A stretch of DNA of 64,000 bases from Rhizobium sp. BK196 (GCF_014193255.1 NZ_JACHZB010000005.1:248001-312000); one strand, 5' to 3'; positions 29,027 through 39,203 are shown, numbered from the stretch's first letter. The notes: a model not told the origin generated them from the sequence alone. Numbers and translations are program-made.

Positions 29027-30157
29027 ATGAAATTGAATTACGGGGCGGCGTCTTTCGCAACGGCGGCACGGTGGCTGGCATTGTCAGCCGTGTGCGCAAC
29101 GGTGGCGGCTTGCGGCACAACGCAGGCGGTTCCCAAGAAGAAATCCCACGGCAAGGAATATTTCTCCGAAAGCGAATATGGCGTCAAAGCCAGCCCGCGT
29201 GTTGCCAACGGCAACAATATCCCCAAGGGCGGTGGCCGCTACATGGTGGGCGATCCCTATGTCGTAAAGGGCAAGATGTATTACCCGAGGGAGGACTACT
29301 CCTATAACAAGGTCGGCATCGCGTCCTGGTATGGCTCGGCCTTCCACGGCCGCCTGACAGCGAATGGCGAAGTCTACGACCAGATGCATCTTTCCGCCGC
29401 GCATCCGACTTTCCCGCTGCCGAGCTATGCGCGCGTGACCAATGTCGAGACCGGTTCATCCATCATCGTGCGCGTCAACGACCGCGGCCCTTATCACGAA
29501 GGCCGCATCATCGACCTTTCAAACAAGACGGCTTCCATGCTCGACCTGCAGCACAGCGGCACCGGCAAGGTTCGCGTTCAGTATGTCGGCAAGGCGCCGC
29601 TCGACGGTCATGACATGCCCTATCTGATGGCTTCCTATGTTCCGAAGGGCAGCCGTCTTCCGGGCATCTATCCGGGCGGGGGACAGATCGCGACCGGCGT
29701 GATGGTTGCCTCCAACAGCAAGAAGATCACCGGCGACCAGTTGCAGAGCCTCGGCGGCTATTCCGACCCTTCTCCTGACAGCGTACCGGTGCCATTCTCG
29801 TCCGCTGCCTATGCCGGCAACTCGCCGAGCGCCAAATATAATGCGACACCGGCTCCGGCCCCCATGCCGATGCGAGCGCCGGCAGGCGGCCATTTTCTGC
29901 AGCCGCCCCCGGCTTTCTCCAATGGGGTGCAGGCGATGGAACAGGCCGTGATCCTGCCGGAAATCGGACCCATTCCCTTTGAACGCCCGAACAGCTGGTC
30001 GAAGGGCACATCGCTTGCGATGAACTATCAGGAGGCGGTCACCGTGAAGGTTCCGCTCGCGTTCGATGCCGTGATGGTGCGCAATGACGGGCTGACGCAG
30101 GAATCCATTCTCGCCTCCTTCAAGCGCCAGAATGGCGGCAGCGCAAAGGCGCGATAA
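29027..30157 (+). CDS. rlpA: Septal ring lytic transglycosylase RlpA family lipoprotein
   Basis: This 376-residue protein starts at 29027 (MKLNYGAASF) with a signal sequence and a lipobox TVAAC, so it is a lipoprotein cleaved before the cysteine at about residue 29. The double-psi beta-barrel domain is clear: GIASWYGSAFHGRLTANGE, LSAAHPTFPLPSYARVTN, and IIVRVNDRGPYHEGRIIDLS. The His and Asp needed for lytic transglycosylase activity are retained. A Pro/Ala-rich low-complexity stretch (about 245-310) follows. There is no SPOR domain. It probably cleaves naked glycan strands at the division septum. A carboxypeptidase-like gene follows after 83 bases. Confidence 0.9.
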   Translation: MKLNYGAASFATAARWLALSAVCATVAACGTTQAVPKKKSHGKEYFSESEYGVKASPRVANGNNIPKGGGRYMVGDPYVVKGKMYYPREDYSYNKVGIASWYGSAFHGRLTANGEVYDQMHLSAAHPTFPLPSYARVTNVETGSSIIVRVNDRGPYHEGRIIDLSNKTASMLDLQHSGTGKVRVQYVGKAPLDGHDMPYLMASYVPKGSRLPGIYPGGGQIATGVMVASNSKKITGDQLQSLGGYSDPSPDSVPVPFSSAAYAGNSPSAKYNATPAPAPMPMRAPAGGHFLQPPPAFSNGVQAMEQAVILPEIGPIPFERPNSWSKGTSLAMNYQEAVTVKVPLAFDAVMVRNDGLTQESILASFKRQNGGSAKAR

Positions 30158-30240
30158 AGCCCCACGACAAAGTGTAATTGCATCGGCTTCCGGCTCGCTT
30201 TACCCTCCTGAATCAACCCGCACGATCAATGGGAATTGCG

Positions 30241-31434
30241 ATGTTGAAGCCGTTGCTTCGCCTCCTTGCATGCCTGCTCTTGCCAGCTTCCGCAGCCATT
30301 GCCGCAGAGGGCACAGAGGCCGGCTTCGTCACCAAGGCCGCGCAGGCCTATATGATCGAAGCTTCTACCGGCACTGTACTTCTCGCCAAGAACGAGAACC
30401 AAGTTTTCGCGCCTGCCGCGCTTGCGAAGCTGATGACGATGGATCTCGTTTTCGATGCCGTCAGCAAGGGGCAGATTTCGCTCGATACCGAATATCCGGT
30501 TTCCGAATATGCCTGGCGCACCGGCGGCGCGCCCTCACGTGCGGCCACGATGTTTGCAGCGCTGAAATCGAAGGTTCGTGTCGAGGACCTCATCAAGGGT
30601 GTGGCGATCCAAGGCGCCAATGATGGCTGCATCATCCTTGCCGAGGGCATGGCCGGCAGCGAAGACCAGTTTGCGGCATCGATGACGCGTCGCGCACGCG
30701 ATCTCGGCATGGACAAGGCCGTCTTCGGCAATTCAACCGGAATCCCCGATGGCAAAAGCAAGGTGACGGCCAGGGAACTGGTGACGCTCGCCACCGATCT
30801 GCAGACATCCTATCCCAATCTCTATTCCTATTTCGCCCAGCCTGATTTCGAGTGGAACAGGATCTTCCAGCGTAATCGCAATCCGCTGCTCGGCATGGAT
30901 CTCGGCGCGGACGGCCTGGCGACGGGCTTTACGGAAGGGGAGGGCTATTCGATCGTCGCCTCGGTGCAGCGCAACGGACGGCGCCTCTTCGTGGCGCTTG
31001 CCGGCATCGCCTCGGACAAGGAACGGACGGAGGAGGCCAAGCGGGTGCTGGAATGGGGGCTCACAGCCTTCGAGAGCCGTCAGGTCTTTGCCGACAAGGA
31101 AGTCATCGGTGCTGCAAGCGTTTATGGCGGCATGGCGCGCACCGTTGATCTCGTCGCCAAGGCACCGGTCAGCGTCTATGTTCCCATCAACAATCCTGAC
31201 CGGCTTGCGGCCCGCATCGTCTATCATTGGCCTCTGATAGCCCCCGTGAAGGCCGACACGGAAGTCGGAACACTGCGCATTGTTTCCGGCAACAGGATGT
31301 TGCGTGAGGTCCCGCTCTATACGGCGCAATCCGTGGAAGTGGGATCGCTCACCAGCCGGGCAGTCGATGCGTTGCTCGAACTTGGCGAGTCGCTGTTCTT
31401 CTCCTGGCTGTGGGACAAGCCCGAGCAGAGCTGA
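30241..31434 (+). CDS. D-alanyl-D-alanine carboxypeptidase family protein, predicted inactive
   Basis: This 397-residue exported protein has the S11 penicillin-binding fold and a signal peptide ending AAIAAEG. The start at 30241 has GGGAA upstream; an ATG at 30229 is also possible. The SxxK motif reads A60-L-A-K63, the SxN motif reads G125-A-N127, and the KTG motif reads A227-T-G229. The nucleophilic serine, the proton-shuttle serine and the lysine of KTG are thus all missing, although the surrounding sequence aligns well. The C-terminal beta-domain (about 285-390) is intact. Normally such enzymes trim the terminal D-Ala of peptidoglycan. This one is more likely to be a binding or scaffold protein. 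Confidence 0.85.
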   Translation: MLKPLLRLLACLLLPASAAIAAEGTEAGFVTKAAQAYMIEASTGTVLLAKNENQVFAPAALAKLMTMDLVFDAVSKGQISLDTEYPVSEYAWRTGGAPSRAATMFAALKSKVRVEDLIKGVAIQGANDGCIILAEGMAGSEDQFAASMTRRARDLGMDKAVFGNSTGIPDGKSKVTARELVTLATDLQTSYPNLYSYFAQPDFEWNRIFQRNRNPLLGMDLGADGLATGFTEGEGYSIVASVQRNGRRLFVALAGIASDKERTEEAKRVLEWGLTAFESRQVFADKEVIGAASVYGGMARTVDLVAKAPVSVYVPINNPDRLAARIVYHWPLIAPVKADTEVGTLRIVSGNRMLREVPLYTAQSVEVGSLTSRAVDALLELGESLFFSWLWDKPEQS

Positions 31435-31569
31435 TACCTTTTCTCGAGGCCAATACAGCCGTAATTTGCCGGGGAAGGCGAATATGTCGCCGTGGCAAAA
31501 GGTTTCACTCCGCAACATCTTCGGATAGATAGAGTAAGAGCGTGGCGCTCAGAATGCAGGAAAGTATCA

Positions 31570-32247
31570 TTGTCGTCCGGTAAGGGTTTGTTCGTTACGT
31601 TTGAAGGCGGAGAGGGTGCTGGGAAATCCACGCAGATCCGCCGCCTCGCCAAGGCCCTCGAGGCCGAAGGCCATGACGTGCTGTTGACCCGGGAGCCGGG
31701 AGGCTCGCCGGGCGCCGAAGCGGTGCGCCATGTGCTGCTGTCCGGTGCGGCAGAAGCGTTCGGCACTCGCATGGAGGCGATCCTCTTTGCCGCCGCCCGC
31801 AACGACCACGTCGAAGAGGTCATCCGGCCCGCTCTTTCGAACGGCAAGATCGTGCTCTGCGACCGCTTCATGGATTCCTCGCGCGTTTATCAGGGTGTTA
31901 CCGGCAATCTGGAACCGGATTTCATCGAAACACTGCAGCGAATCGCCATCAACGGTGTGATGCCTGACTGTACGCTGATCCTCGATATTCCAGCCAAGCT
32001 GGGGTTGGAGCGCGTCGTCAAGCGAAACCCCGACGGCCCCGACCGTTTTGAGAAGGAGACGCTCGAGACGCACGAGAAGCGTCGCGAAGCCTATCTCGAT
32101 ATCGCCGCGCGTGAGCCTGAGCGCTGCCATGTCGTCAACGCCACGCAGCCGGAAGAGGCGATTGCCGCGGAAATACTTACCATCGTCAAGCAGTTGCTGA
32201 AGCCATCGGCCGGAGCGCGGATGCCGGAAGCGGCGCATCATGAGTGA
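31570..32247 (+). CDS. tmk: Thymidylate kinase
   Basis: This 225-residue enzyme phosphorylates dTMP to dTDP. The P-loop is [12 protein letters not shown], followed by the DR(E/F) motif [14 protein letters not shown] and [12 protein letters not shown] place the start at the TTG at 31570 ([14 protein letters not shown]), which has AGGAAAG six bases upstream and matches the family's N-terminus. An in-frame ATG 78 bases earlier has no such support. The gene overlaps holB by eight bases. Confidence 0.94.
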   Translation: MSSGKGLFVTFEGGEGAGKSTQIRRLAKALEAEGHDVLLTREPGGSPGAEAVRHVLLSGAAEAFGTRMEAILFAAARNDHVEEVIRPALSNGKIVLCDRFMDSSRVYQGVTGNLEPDFIETLQRIAINGVMPDCTLILDIPAKLGLERVVKRNPDGPDRFEKETLETHEKRREAYLDIAAREPERCHVVNATQPEEAIAAEILTIVKQLLKPSAGARMPEAAHHE

Positions 32248-33265
32248 GGACAGCCCAGGACTGCTCGACGGCGCCATCTGGCCGGCCGAGAACACGAAGC
32301 TCTTCGGGCATGAAGATGCCGAGGATTTCCTGGCTCAATTCTATCGCTCCGGCAAGGGCCATCATGCGATCCTGATCGAGGGGGCCGAGGGCATCGGCAA
32401 GGCGACACTGGCCTTCCGCTTCGCCAACCATATTCTATCGCATCCCGATCCGGCCACCGCGCCGGAACGCATTGCCGATCCGGATCTCGGATCTGCTGTC
32501 AGCCGGCAGATCGCCTCAGGCGCCTCGCACAATCTCCTGCATCTCGCTCGTCCGGTCGACGAGAGGACTGGAAAGGTCAAATCGGCGATCACCGTCGATG
32601 AGGTACGCCGGGCCGGCAAGTTCTTCTCGCAGACCTCGGGCACCAACAACTGGCGCATCGTCATCATCGATCCCGCCGACGACATGAACCGGAATGCGGC
32701 AAACGCCATCCTGAAGATCCTCGAGGAGCCGCCGAAGCGGGCGATGTTCCTTGTCCTGTCTCATGCGCCGGGAAAGCTCTTGCCAACGATCCGGTCGCGC
32801 TGCCTGCCGCTGAAGCTTGCACCCATTGATGATAGTGCGTTGGTTTCAGCACTTGCCCATCTCGGCATTCAGGGGGATGGGCAGGCCCTGCTTTCCGCCG
32901 CAAAGGGCAGCGTCGGCGAGGCGCTGAAACTGCTGAACTACGGCGGCGGCGAGATCATTCAGGCCTATAACGACGTTCTGTTCTCCGAGGGGCCAGCGGC
33001 ACGCAAGGCTATGCACCGCCTTGCGGATGCGCTTTCGGGCAAAGAAGCTGATACGATCTTCGATTTCTTCGTCAGCCATGTGGGCGATGACGTGATGAAC
33101 CGCGCGCGTCTTGCCGCCGGTGAAGGGCAGATTGCGGCAGCCGAGCGGCTGGCGCGGCTCTATTCCGAAATCACCGAGAAGCTCACCATCTCCGACGCCT
33201 ATAATCTCGACCGCAAACAGACGATCATGGAAGTGCTTTCGGAGATCAAGCAGCCCCGCGCCTGA
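32240..33265 (+). CDS. holB: DNA polymerase III subunit delta'
   Basis: This 341-residue protein is the clamp-loader delta' subunit. It has an AAA+ fold with the P-loop GAEGIGKAT (about 49-57) and the SRC motif at [10 protein letters not shown], and ends with the collar domain. The four cysteines that bind zinc in E. coli delta' are not present, which is usual in Rhizobiales. It overlaps tmk by eight bases, so the two are co-translated. It ends one base before a convergent permease gene. Confidence 0.93.
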   Translation: MSEDSPGLLDGAIWPAENTKLFGHEDAEDFLAQFYRSGKGHHAILIEGAEGIGKATLAFRFANHILSHPDPATAPERIADPDLGSAVSRQIASGASHNLLHLARPVDERTGKVKSAITVDEVRRAGKFFSQTSGTNNWRIVIIDPADDMNRNAANAILKILEEPPKRAMFLVLSHAPGKLLPTIRSRCLPLKLAPIDDSALVSALAHLGIQGDGQALLSAAKGSVGEALKLLNYGGGEIIQAYNDVLFSEGPAARKAMHRLADALSGKEADTIFDFFVSHVGDDVMNRARLAAGEGQIAAAERLARLYSEITEKLTISDAYNLDRKQTIMEVLSEIKQPRA

Positions 33266-34054
33266 TCAACCCGTCAGCAGCTTCCAGGCAACAATCCCCA
33301 GCGTAATGGCAAGCACAATACGAATGGTGCGCTCGTGCAGCTTCGGTGCGAGAAGGCTGCCGACAACGATGCCGGGAATGGAGCCTACGAGCAGGGCAAG
33401 CAGCATCGACCAATCGATCTCTCCGATGAGCCAGTAACCCGTGCCGCCGATAAGCGTCAGGGGCACTGCATGGACAATGTCGGAGCCGACGATCTCACGC
33501 ACATCGAGCCGCGGATAGAGGACAAGCAGGATCGTGACGCCCAGGGCGCCGGCGCCGACGGAGGTCAGGGTAACGAGCACACCGAGCACGAAACCGAGAA
33601 CGACCGTGAAGATGGCGATGGTCGCCGGTTTCGGCGGCATGCGCTGGCCAATGGCGCGACGGGCAAATTCGAGGATCTGGCTACGGAAAACCAGCATGAT
33701 TGCGGTCATGACCAGTAGCCAGCCGAGGGCGGTGGTGATGGTATTTGCGACGCCAATGCTCTTGCGGTCGACGCCGGCCATCAGCCACAGCATCGAAAGC
33801 GCGGCAGGGACGCTGCCGGCCGCAAGACTGCCGACGATCTTCCAATTGATACGTCCATGCACGCCATGAACAGCCGTGCCGACTGTCTTGGTGATGGCTG
33901 CGTAGAGAAGATCGGTCCCGACGGCGGTCGCCGGATGGACACCGAAAAGGAGCACCAGAAGAGGTGTCATCAGCGAACCGCCGCCGACGCCGGTGATGCC
34001 GACCAGCGCTCCTACCATGAGACCAGAGAGAGAATAGAGAGGCTCGAACGTCAA
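33266..34054 (-). CDS. TauE/SafE family sulfite exporter-like permease
   Basis: This 262-residue inner-membrane protein has eight hydrophobic segments and the repeated family motif: GALVGITGVGGGSLMTPLLVLLFGVHPATAVGTDL near the N-terminus and a second, VTLTSVGAGALGVTILLVL, in the C-terminal half. The family exports sulfite, sulfoacetate or related anions; the substrate is not evident. It lies on the opposite strand between holB and metG, which are otherwise in one direction, so it looks like an insertion into the tmk-holB-metG-tatD order. Confidence 0.87.
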   Translation of the reverse strand: MTFEPLYSLSGLMVGALVGITGVGGGSLMTPLLVLLFGVHPATAVGTDLLYAAITKTVGTAVHGVHGRINWKIVGSLAAGSVPAALSMLWLMAGVDRKSIGVANTITTALGWLLVMTAIMLVFRSQILEFARRAIGQRMPPKPATIAIFTVVLGFVLGVLVTLTSVGAGALGVTILLVLYPRLDVREIVGSDIVHAVPLTLIGGTGYWLIGEIDWSMLLALLVGSIPGIVVGSLLAPKLHERTIRIVLAITLGIVAWKLLTG

Positions 34055-34288
34055 ATACGCGCCTCCGAGGGCGCGCGGCCATGACTATTCCGATCGATGA
34101 AAAATGGCACTTCGCTACCGCCCCGCTCTCTTGCGACAGAAGGGGTAGATTGCGCCAGAACGCGAGTCAAGGTCATCAATACGTGGCCCGGAAATCGTCG
34201 GCGGCTGCCAAACTTGATGTTTCGCTTGTGCGAGACATGCGCTAATAGCGGCTGACGATTTTTATAGAGTAAGCCGGAATTGGCCGCC

Positions 34289-35839
34289 ATGACAGACAAG
34301 ACTCCCTTCTACATCACGACCGCGATCTCCTATCCCAACGGCAAGCCGCATATCGGCCATGCCTATGAGCTGATCGCAACCGATGCCATGGCGCGCTACC
34401 AGCGCCTCGACGGCAAGGATGTCTTCTTTCTGACGGGTACCGACGAGCATGGCCAGAAGATGCAGCAGACAGCGCGTGCTGAAGGCATCACGGCACAAGC
34501 ACTTGCCGACCGCAATTCCGGCGAATTCCAGGCGATGGCGAAGCTGCTCAATGCTTCGAATGACGACTTCATCCGCACCACGCAGGAACGTCACCACGAG
34601 ACTTCGCGCAACATCTGGAACCTGATGGCCGATAATGGCGACATCTACAAGGATTCCTATGCCGGCTGGTACTCGGTGCGCGACGAAGCCTATTACCAGG
34701 AAAATGAAACGGAGCTGCGCGCCGATGGCGTGCGCTACGGGCCGCAAGGCACGCCAGTCGAATGGGTGGAAGAGGCGAGCTATTTCTTCAAGCTCTCAGA
34801 ATACCAGGACCGGCTGCTGAAGCACTACGAGGAAAACCCCGATTTCATCGGCCCGGCCGAGCGCCGCAACGAGGTGATTTCCTTCGTCAAGTCGGGCCTC
34901 AAGGACCTGTCGATCTCACGCACCACCTTCGACTGGGGTATCAAGGTACCGAACGATCCCTCGCATGTCATGTATGTCTGGGTCGACGCGCTGACGAACT
35001 ATATTACAGCCACGGGGTATATCGAAGATAGGAACGGACCGCGGGCGAAATACTGGCCAGCCGACGTGCATATCATCGGCAAGGACATCATCCGTTTCCA
35101 CGCCGTCTACTGGCCGGCCTTCCTGATGTCGGCGAAGCTGCCGCTGCCGAAGCGCGTTTTTGCCCACGGCTTCCTGCTCAACAAGGGCGAGAAGATGTCG
35201 AAGTCGCTCGGCAATGTCGTCGATCCGGTCAATCTTGTGAACCATTTCGGCCTCGACCAGGTGCGCTATTTCTTCTTGCGCGAAGTCTCCTTCGGCCAGG
35301 ACGGCAGCTACAGCGAAGAGGCGATCGGAACGCGCATCAATTCCGATCTCGCCAATGGCATCGGTAACCTTGCCAGCCGTTCGCTGTCGATGATCGTCAA
35401 GAATTGCGACGGCAAGATCCCGGAATGCGGACCACTGACCGATGAGGACAAGGCGATGCTGGCGCAGGCCGACGCACTGCATGTCTCGACGCGCGAAGAC
35501 ATGGGCAAGCAGCTGATCCATCGCGCTTTGGCTTCCATTATCGCCGTCGTCTCCGAGACCGACCGTTATTTCGCCGGCCAGGAGCCTTGGGCGCTGAAGA
35601 AGACCGATCCGGCACGCATGGGCACCGTGCTCTATGTGACTGCCGAAGTCGTGCGCCAGATTGCCATCTTGCTGCAGCCCTTCATGCCGGAATCGGCTGG
35701 CAAACTGCTCGATCTCGTCGCCGCGCCTGCGGATAAACGCGACTTCGCAGCGCTTGGTGAGGCCGGCCGTCTAGTGCCGGGAACGCCGCTCGAAGCGCCG
35801 AAGCCGGTCTTCCCGCGTTACATGGCTCCGGAGGCTTAA
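34289..35839 (+). CDS. metG: Methionyl-tRNA synthetase
   Basis: This 516-residue class I synthetase has HIGH at [12 protein letters not shown] (about 16-27) and KMSKS at [11 protein letters not shown] (about 304-308). No CxxC zinc knuckles are visible, and it lacks the C-terminal tRNA-binding extension of the E. coli enzyme, as in other short MetRS. The start at 34289 ([12 protein letters not shown]) fits the family; an ATG nine bases upstream is possible. tatD follows after four bases. Confidence 0.96.
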   Translation: MTDKTPFYITTAISYPNGKPHIGHAYELIATDAMARYQRLDGKDVFFLTGTDEHGQKMQQTARAEGITAQALADRNSGEFQAMAKLLNASNDDFIRTTQERHHETSRNIWNLMADNGDIYKDSYAGWYSVRDEAYYQENETELRADGVRYGPQGTPVEWVEEASYFFKLSEYQDRLLKHYEENPDFIGPAERRNEVISFVKSGLKDLSISRTTFDWGIKVPNDPSHVMYVWVDALTNYITATGYIEDRNGPRAKYWPADVHIIGKDIIRFHAVYWPAFLMSAKLPLPKRVFAHGFLLNKGEKMSKSLGNVVDPVNLVNHFGLDQVRYFFLREVSFGQDGSYSEEAIGTRINSDLANGIGNLASRSLSMIVKNCDGKIPECGPLTDEDKAMLAQADALHVSTREDMGKQLIHRALASIIAVVSETDRYFAGQEPWALKKTDPARMGTVLYVTAEVVRQIAILLQPFMPESAGKLLDLVAAPADKRDFAALGEAGRLVPGTPLEAPKPVFPRYMAPEA

Positions 35840-35843
35840 AGCC

Positions 35844-36626
35844 GTGCTGGTCGATACGCATTGCCATCTGGACTTTGCCGATTTCGAGGCCGAGCGCGAC
35901 GACATCGTCGCGCGCGCCCATGCGTCCGGTGTCGCGCAGATGGTGACGATCTGCACTCGCGTGCGCAAGCTCGACGGGCTGCTTGCCATTACCGAAAAAT
36001 ACCCTTCCGTCTTCTGTTCGGTCGGCACGCATCCCAACAATGCGGGCGACGAGCTGGATATCCAGACGGAAGATCTGGTGCGGCTCGCCAATGCCCATCA
36101 CAAGGTCGTCGCGATCGGCGAGGCGGGTCTCGACTATTTCTACGACACGCAGAAGCCCGAAGACCAGCAGACCGGTTTTCGTCGCCATATTGCGGCGGCA
36201 CGCGAGACGCAGCTTCCGCTCGTCATTCACAGCCGCAGCGCCGATGCCGACATGGCGGCGATCCTGACCGAGGAAACAGGGAAGGGGGCCTTCCCCTTCA
36301 TTCTGCATTGCTTCTCGGCCGGTCCCGAGCTTGCGAAGACCGGGGTCGAGCTCGGCGGCTACATCTCCTTTTCGGGCATCCTGACCTTTCCGAAATCGGA
36401 GGAACTGCGCGAGATCGCAAAGACGATTCCGCATAACCGGCTGCTCGTCGAAACGGATGCACCATACTTGGCGCCCAAGCGCTGGCGTGGCAAGCGCAAC
36501 GAGCCATCCTACGTAGTGAATACGGCCGAGGTACTGGCTGATACGATCGGCCTTCTCTACGAGGAAGTCGCGCGGATCACCACCGACAACGCGTTCAGGC
36601 TGTTTTCGAAGATGCCGAGGATCTAG
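35844..36626 (+). CDS. TatD family metal-dependent hydrolase
   Basis: This 260-residue TIM-barrel hydrolase has the metal ligands in DTHCHLDF (4-11), the Glu in AIGEAGLDYFYD, the His in VIHSRSA and ILHCFSAG, and the Asp in LVETDAPYLAPK. TatD proteins are Mg2+-dependent nucleases or deacylases linked to DNA quality control. The start is the GTG at 35844, four bases after metG. It forms an operon with metG and the next metallo-hydrolase gene. Confidence 0.92.
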   Translation: MLVDTHCHLDFADFEAERDDIVARAHASGVAQMVTICTRVRKLDGLLAITEKYPSVFCSVGTHPNNAGDELDIQTEDLVRLANAHHKVVAIGEAGLDYFYDTQKPEDQQTGFRRHIAAARETQLPLVIHSRSADADMAAILTEETGKGAFPFILHCFSAGPELAKTGVELGGYISFSGILTFPKSEELREIAKTIPHNRLLVETDAPYLAPKRWRGKRNEPSYVVNTAEVLADTIGLLYEEVARITTDNAFRLFSKMPRI

Positions 36627-36630
36627 CGGC

Positions 36631-37455
36631 GTGTCACGGCGACAGCGGTTCACCATTCTCGGCTGTTCGTCGTCACCCGGTGTGCCGCGCATCACCGGCG
36701 ACTGGGGCGCCTGCAATCCGGACAATCCAAAGAACAGAAGAACACGCGCCGCCTTTATGGTGCAGCAGTTTTCTGATGATGGCGCTGCAACGACCGTCGT
36801 CATCGACACGGGGCCGGATTTTCGCGAGCAGATGATCAGGGCAGGGGTCGATCATGTCGACGCAGTCCTCTACACCCATCCGCATGCAGACCATATCCAC
36901 GGCATCGATGATCTGCGTGGCTATTTCCACAATACCCGCCGGCGCGTGCCGATCTTTGCCGATCAGTTCACCATGGACCGATTGCGCGACGCCTTCGGCT
37001 ATTGCCTGGAAACACCACCCGGCAGCAACTATCCGCCGATCGCGCTGCCGATCGTAATCGAGGATCTGGAAAAGCCCATCGAAATCCATGGGCCAGGCGG
37101 AACGATCGCCTTCAAGCCGCATCTGCAGCAGCACGGCGACATCCATTCACTCGGGTTCCGCATCGGGGATGTGGCATATTGCAGCGATGTCAGCGATTTT
37201 CCGCCGCAGACGGTGGAGAAGCTGCAGGGGCTCGACATGCTGATCATCGATGCCCTGCAATATGCTTACCATCCCAGCCATCTTTCGCTGGAACAGTCAC
37301 TCGACTGGATCGAGCGGCTTAAGCCCAGACGGGCAATCCTGACGCACATGCATACGCCGCTCGACTATGATGTGGTCACGGCGCAAACGCCGGACCATGT
37401 AGCGCCGGCGTTTGATCAGATGAGCTTCGAGGTCGAGGTTCAGCTGCCGATATAA
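36631..37455 (+). CDS. MBL-fold metallo-hydrolase (PhnP-like)
   Basis: This 274-residue metallo-beta-lactamase-fold enzyme has the metal motif THPHADHIHGIDDL (about 88-101) and later ligands in QQHGDIHSLGFR, CSDVSD and LTHMHTPLDY. The N-terminal GCSSSPGVPRITGDWGACNP segment is typical of PhnP-type phosphodiesterases. The start is the GTG at 36631, four bases after tatD. The metG-tatD-MBL order is common in Alphaproteobacteria. Its 3' end overlaps the convergent terC gene by 16 bases. The substrate is unknown; a cyclic phosphodiester is plausible. Confidence 0.88.
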   Translation: MSRRQRFTILGCSSSPGVPRITGDWGACNPDNPKNRRTRAAFMVQQFSDDGAATTVVIDTGPDFREQMIRAGVDHVDAVLYTHPHADHIHGIDDLRGYFHNTRRRVPIFADQFTMDRLRDAFGYCLETPPGSNYPPIALPIVIEDLEKPIEIHGPGGTIAFKPHLQQHGDIHSLGFRIGDVAYCSDVSDFPPQTVEKLQGLDMLIIDALQYAYHPSHLSLEQSLDWIERLKPRRAILTHMHTPLDYDVVTAQTPDHVAPAFDQMSFEVEVQLPI

Positions 37456-38051
37456 GGGGCAACCTCGATATATCCGCGGTAGATCATGTCCAGCGAGACA
37501 TAGAGAATGATCAGCAGGCCGACATAGGCGATCCAGCGATGCTTGTTGAGCAGCCGTGCGATGAGGTTCGCAGCGATGCCCATCAGCGCAATGGAGAGAC
37601 CAAGGCCCAGAACCAGTACGCTCGGATGCTCGCGAGCGGCGCCGGCAACGGCCAGGACGTTATCGAGCGACATGGAAACGTCGGCGATGACGATCTGCGT
37701 TGCAGCCTGGAAGAAGGTCTTCTTCGGCGCCGATGCACCGGCTTCGGCCGCATGTTCTTCACCATGGCCGGCACGCAGCTCGCGCCACATCTTCCAGCAG
37801 ACCCAGAGCAGCAGCAAGCCGCCGGCAAGCAGCAATCCGACGATTGCCAGCAGATAGACGGCCACGGAAGCGAACAGGATGCGGAGCACCGTTGCCGCCA
37901 GAATGCCTACAATGATTGCCTTGCGGCGCTGCGCGGCTTCCAGGCCGGCAGCAGCAAGGCCGATAACGACAGCATTGTCGCCGGCGAGAACAAGGTCGAT
38001 AGCAATGACCTGCAGCAGGGCCGTCAAACCGGCCGCTGTGAAAATATCCAT
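37440..38051 (-). CDS. TerC family (YjbE-like) integral membrane protein
   Basis: This 203-residue protein has about six hydrophobic helices and the two family signatures IDLVLAGDNAVVIGLAA (about 18-34) and IVIADVSMSLDNVLAVAGAA (about 120-139), each with the conserved acidic and Asn residues in the membrane. TerC/YjbE proteins are implicated in manganese or other metal efflux and in metalating exported enzymes. No manganese riboswitch of the yybP-ykoY type could be recognised upstream. It overlaps the MBL gene tail to tail. Confidence 0.9.
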   Translation of the reverse strand: MDIFTAAGLTALLQVIAIDLVLAGDNAVVIGLAAAGLEAAQRRKAIIVGILAATVLRILFASVAVYLLAIVGLLLAGGLLLLWVCWKMWRELRAGHGEEHAAEAGASAPKKTFFQAATQIVIADVSMSLDNVLAVAGAAREHPSVLVLGLGLSIALMGIAANLIARLLNKHRWIAYVGLLIILYVSLDMIYRGYIEVAPYIGS

Positions 38052-38209
38052 ATTGAATTACCCCCGGGATACGCTTCGAGCGTGCTAGCGTCTTGAGGGT
38101 TTTCCGTCAACCTGCGAAGGGGTGCGTTGATGACCATCCACGGTCATTACGTGTAATCCGGTTGATGGCCATCGATGCGGTGTCCCGTATCATCGGATCG
38201 ATGTAGATT

Positions 38210-38911
38210 ATGGAACGATTCTTTTCTTCGATCCGCAGGCCCATGGAAACTTCGCTTTATCTGCCCGTGAAAGGCTTCCTCGAAAAGGCAGGTTATGTCG
38301 TCAAGGGCGAAGTCGGCGGCTGCGATCTCGTCGGCCTGAGTGATGACGATCCGCCTGTTGTCGTAGTCTGCGAGCTGAAGCTCAGCTTCAATCTCGAGCT
38401 CATCCTGCAGGGCGTCGATCGCGCGGCCATATCGGACGAGGTCTGGATTGCTGCGCGAATTTCAGCCAAGGGCAAAGGCCGGGAAGCCGATAAACGCTAT
38501 CGCGATCTTTGCCGGAGACTCGGCATCGGCATGCTCGGGATTTCGGACGCCGGCGACGTCAGCATCATCGTCGGCTCCGTATCGCCAATGCCGCGAACCA
38601 ATCCGAAGCGCCGATCGCGGCTGATGCGCGAGCACCAGAAACGCCGCGGCGACCCAGCGCTTGGCGGCAGCACGCGCACGCCGCTCATGACGGCATATCG
38701 CCAACAGGCGCTCGGCTGCGCGGCGGCGCTGGCATCGGGGCCGCTACGCGTTCGTGATATCAGGTGCGGTGTACCGGAAGCCGGCAAGATCCTGCTGTCC
38801 AATGTCTATGGCTGGTTCGAACGACTCGACAGAGGCGTCTACGGCTTGACGGATGCCGGACGGGAAGCACTCCAGCGGTGGCCACAGCCGGAGATGCAGG
38901 CGGCGCAGTAG
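38210..38911 (+). CDS. DUF2161 domain-containing protein (PD-(D/E)XK nuclease-like)
   Basis: This 233-residue protein matches DUF2161, a family predicted to have a PD-(D/E)XK phosphodiesterase fold. METSLYLPVKGFLEKAGYVVKGEVGGCDLVGL contains the first helix and Asp, and VVVCELKLSF carries the E-x-K pair (about 53-55). A winged-helix-like C-terminal part (about 155-225; VRDIRCGVPEAGKILLSNVYGWF) follows. The start may be 38210 or the ATG at 38243. The family has no assigned biological role; a DNA repair or defence nuclease is possible. It borders the IS30 remnant. Confidence 0.75.
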   Translation: MERFFSSIRRPMETSLYLPVKGFLEKAGYVVKGEVGGCDLVGLSDDDPPVVVVCELKLSFNLELILQGVDRAAISDEVWIAARISAKGKGREADKRYRDLCRRLGIGMLGISDAGDVSIIVGSVSPMPRTNPKRRSRLMREHQKRRGDPALGGSTRTPLMTAYRQQALGCAAALASGPLRVRDIRCGVPEAGKILLSNVYGWFERLDRGVYGLTDAGREALQRWPQPEMQAAQ

Positions 38912-39018
38912 TGGGTTGGAAGCCTGAGGTTCGAGAACGGGTTTGAATATTGGTTTCGGTTCCATAATCTATGTTATGCGATCTATTCTTGTAGCAGGTA
39001 CATTCTATTTCCAAGTGC

Positions 39019-39066
39019 GACATGCCAATGATTTCCATGGCTTCACTTTGGAAATTTTGGCATGTC
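39019..39066. repeat. Inverted repeat covering the IS30 remnant start codon
   Basis: The outer arms GACATGCCAA (39019-39028) and TTGGCATGTC (39057-39066) are perfect, and an inner pair ATTTCC/GGAAAT continues the stem. The ATG at 39062 of the transposase fragment lies inside the right arm, so a transcript reading in from outside would fold over the start codon. Confidence 0.6.
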
Positions 39067-39203
39067 CCGCTGCTATTCGCAATTGACCCTGGCCGATCGT
39101 CGTCGCCTTCATCACCTGGTCGAGCGCAAGGTTCCGATCAATGAGATGGCCCGCCAGCTCGGTCGTCACCGCTCGACCATCTACGCTGAGATCAGGCGAT
39201 CGC
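39062..39203 (+). pseudogene. Truncated IS30-family transposase (N-terminal fragment)
   Basis: The first 47 codons encode an IS30-type N-terminus: SQLTLADRRRLHHLVERKVP followed by INEMARQLGRHRSTIYAEIRR, a helix-turn-helix. After about residue 47 the sequence stops resembling the family, and the frame closes at 39325 without any DDE catalytic domain. The rest of the element, including its right end, is absent before the next gene at 39327. It is a remnant left by deletion or recombination and marks this region as one of past mobile-element activity. Confidence 0.75.
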
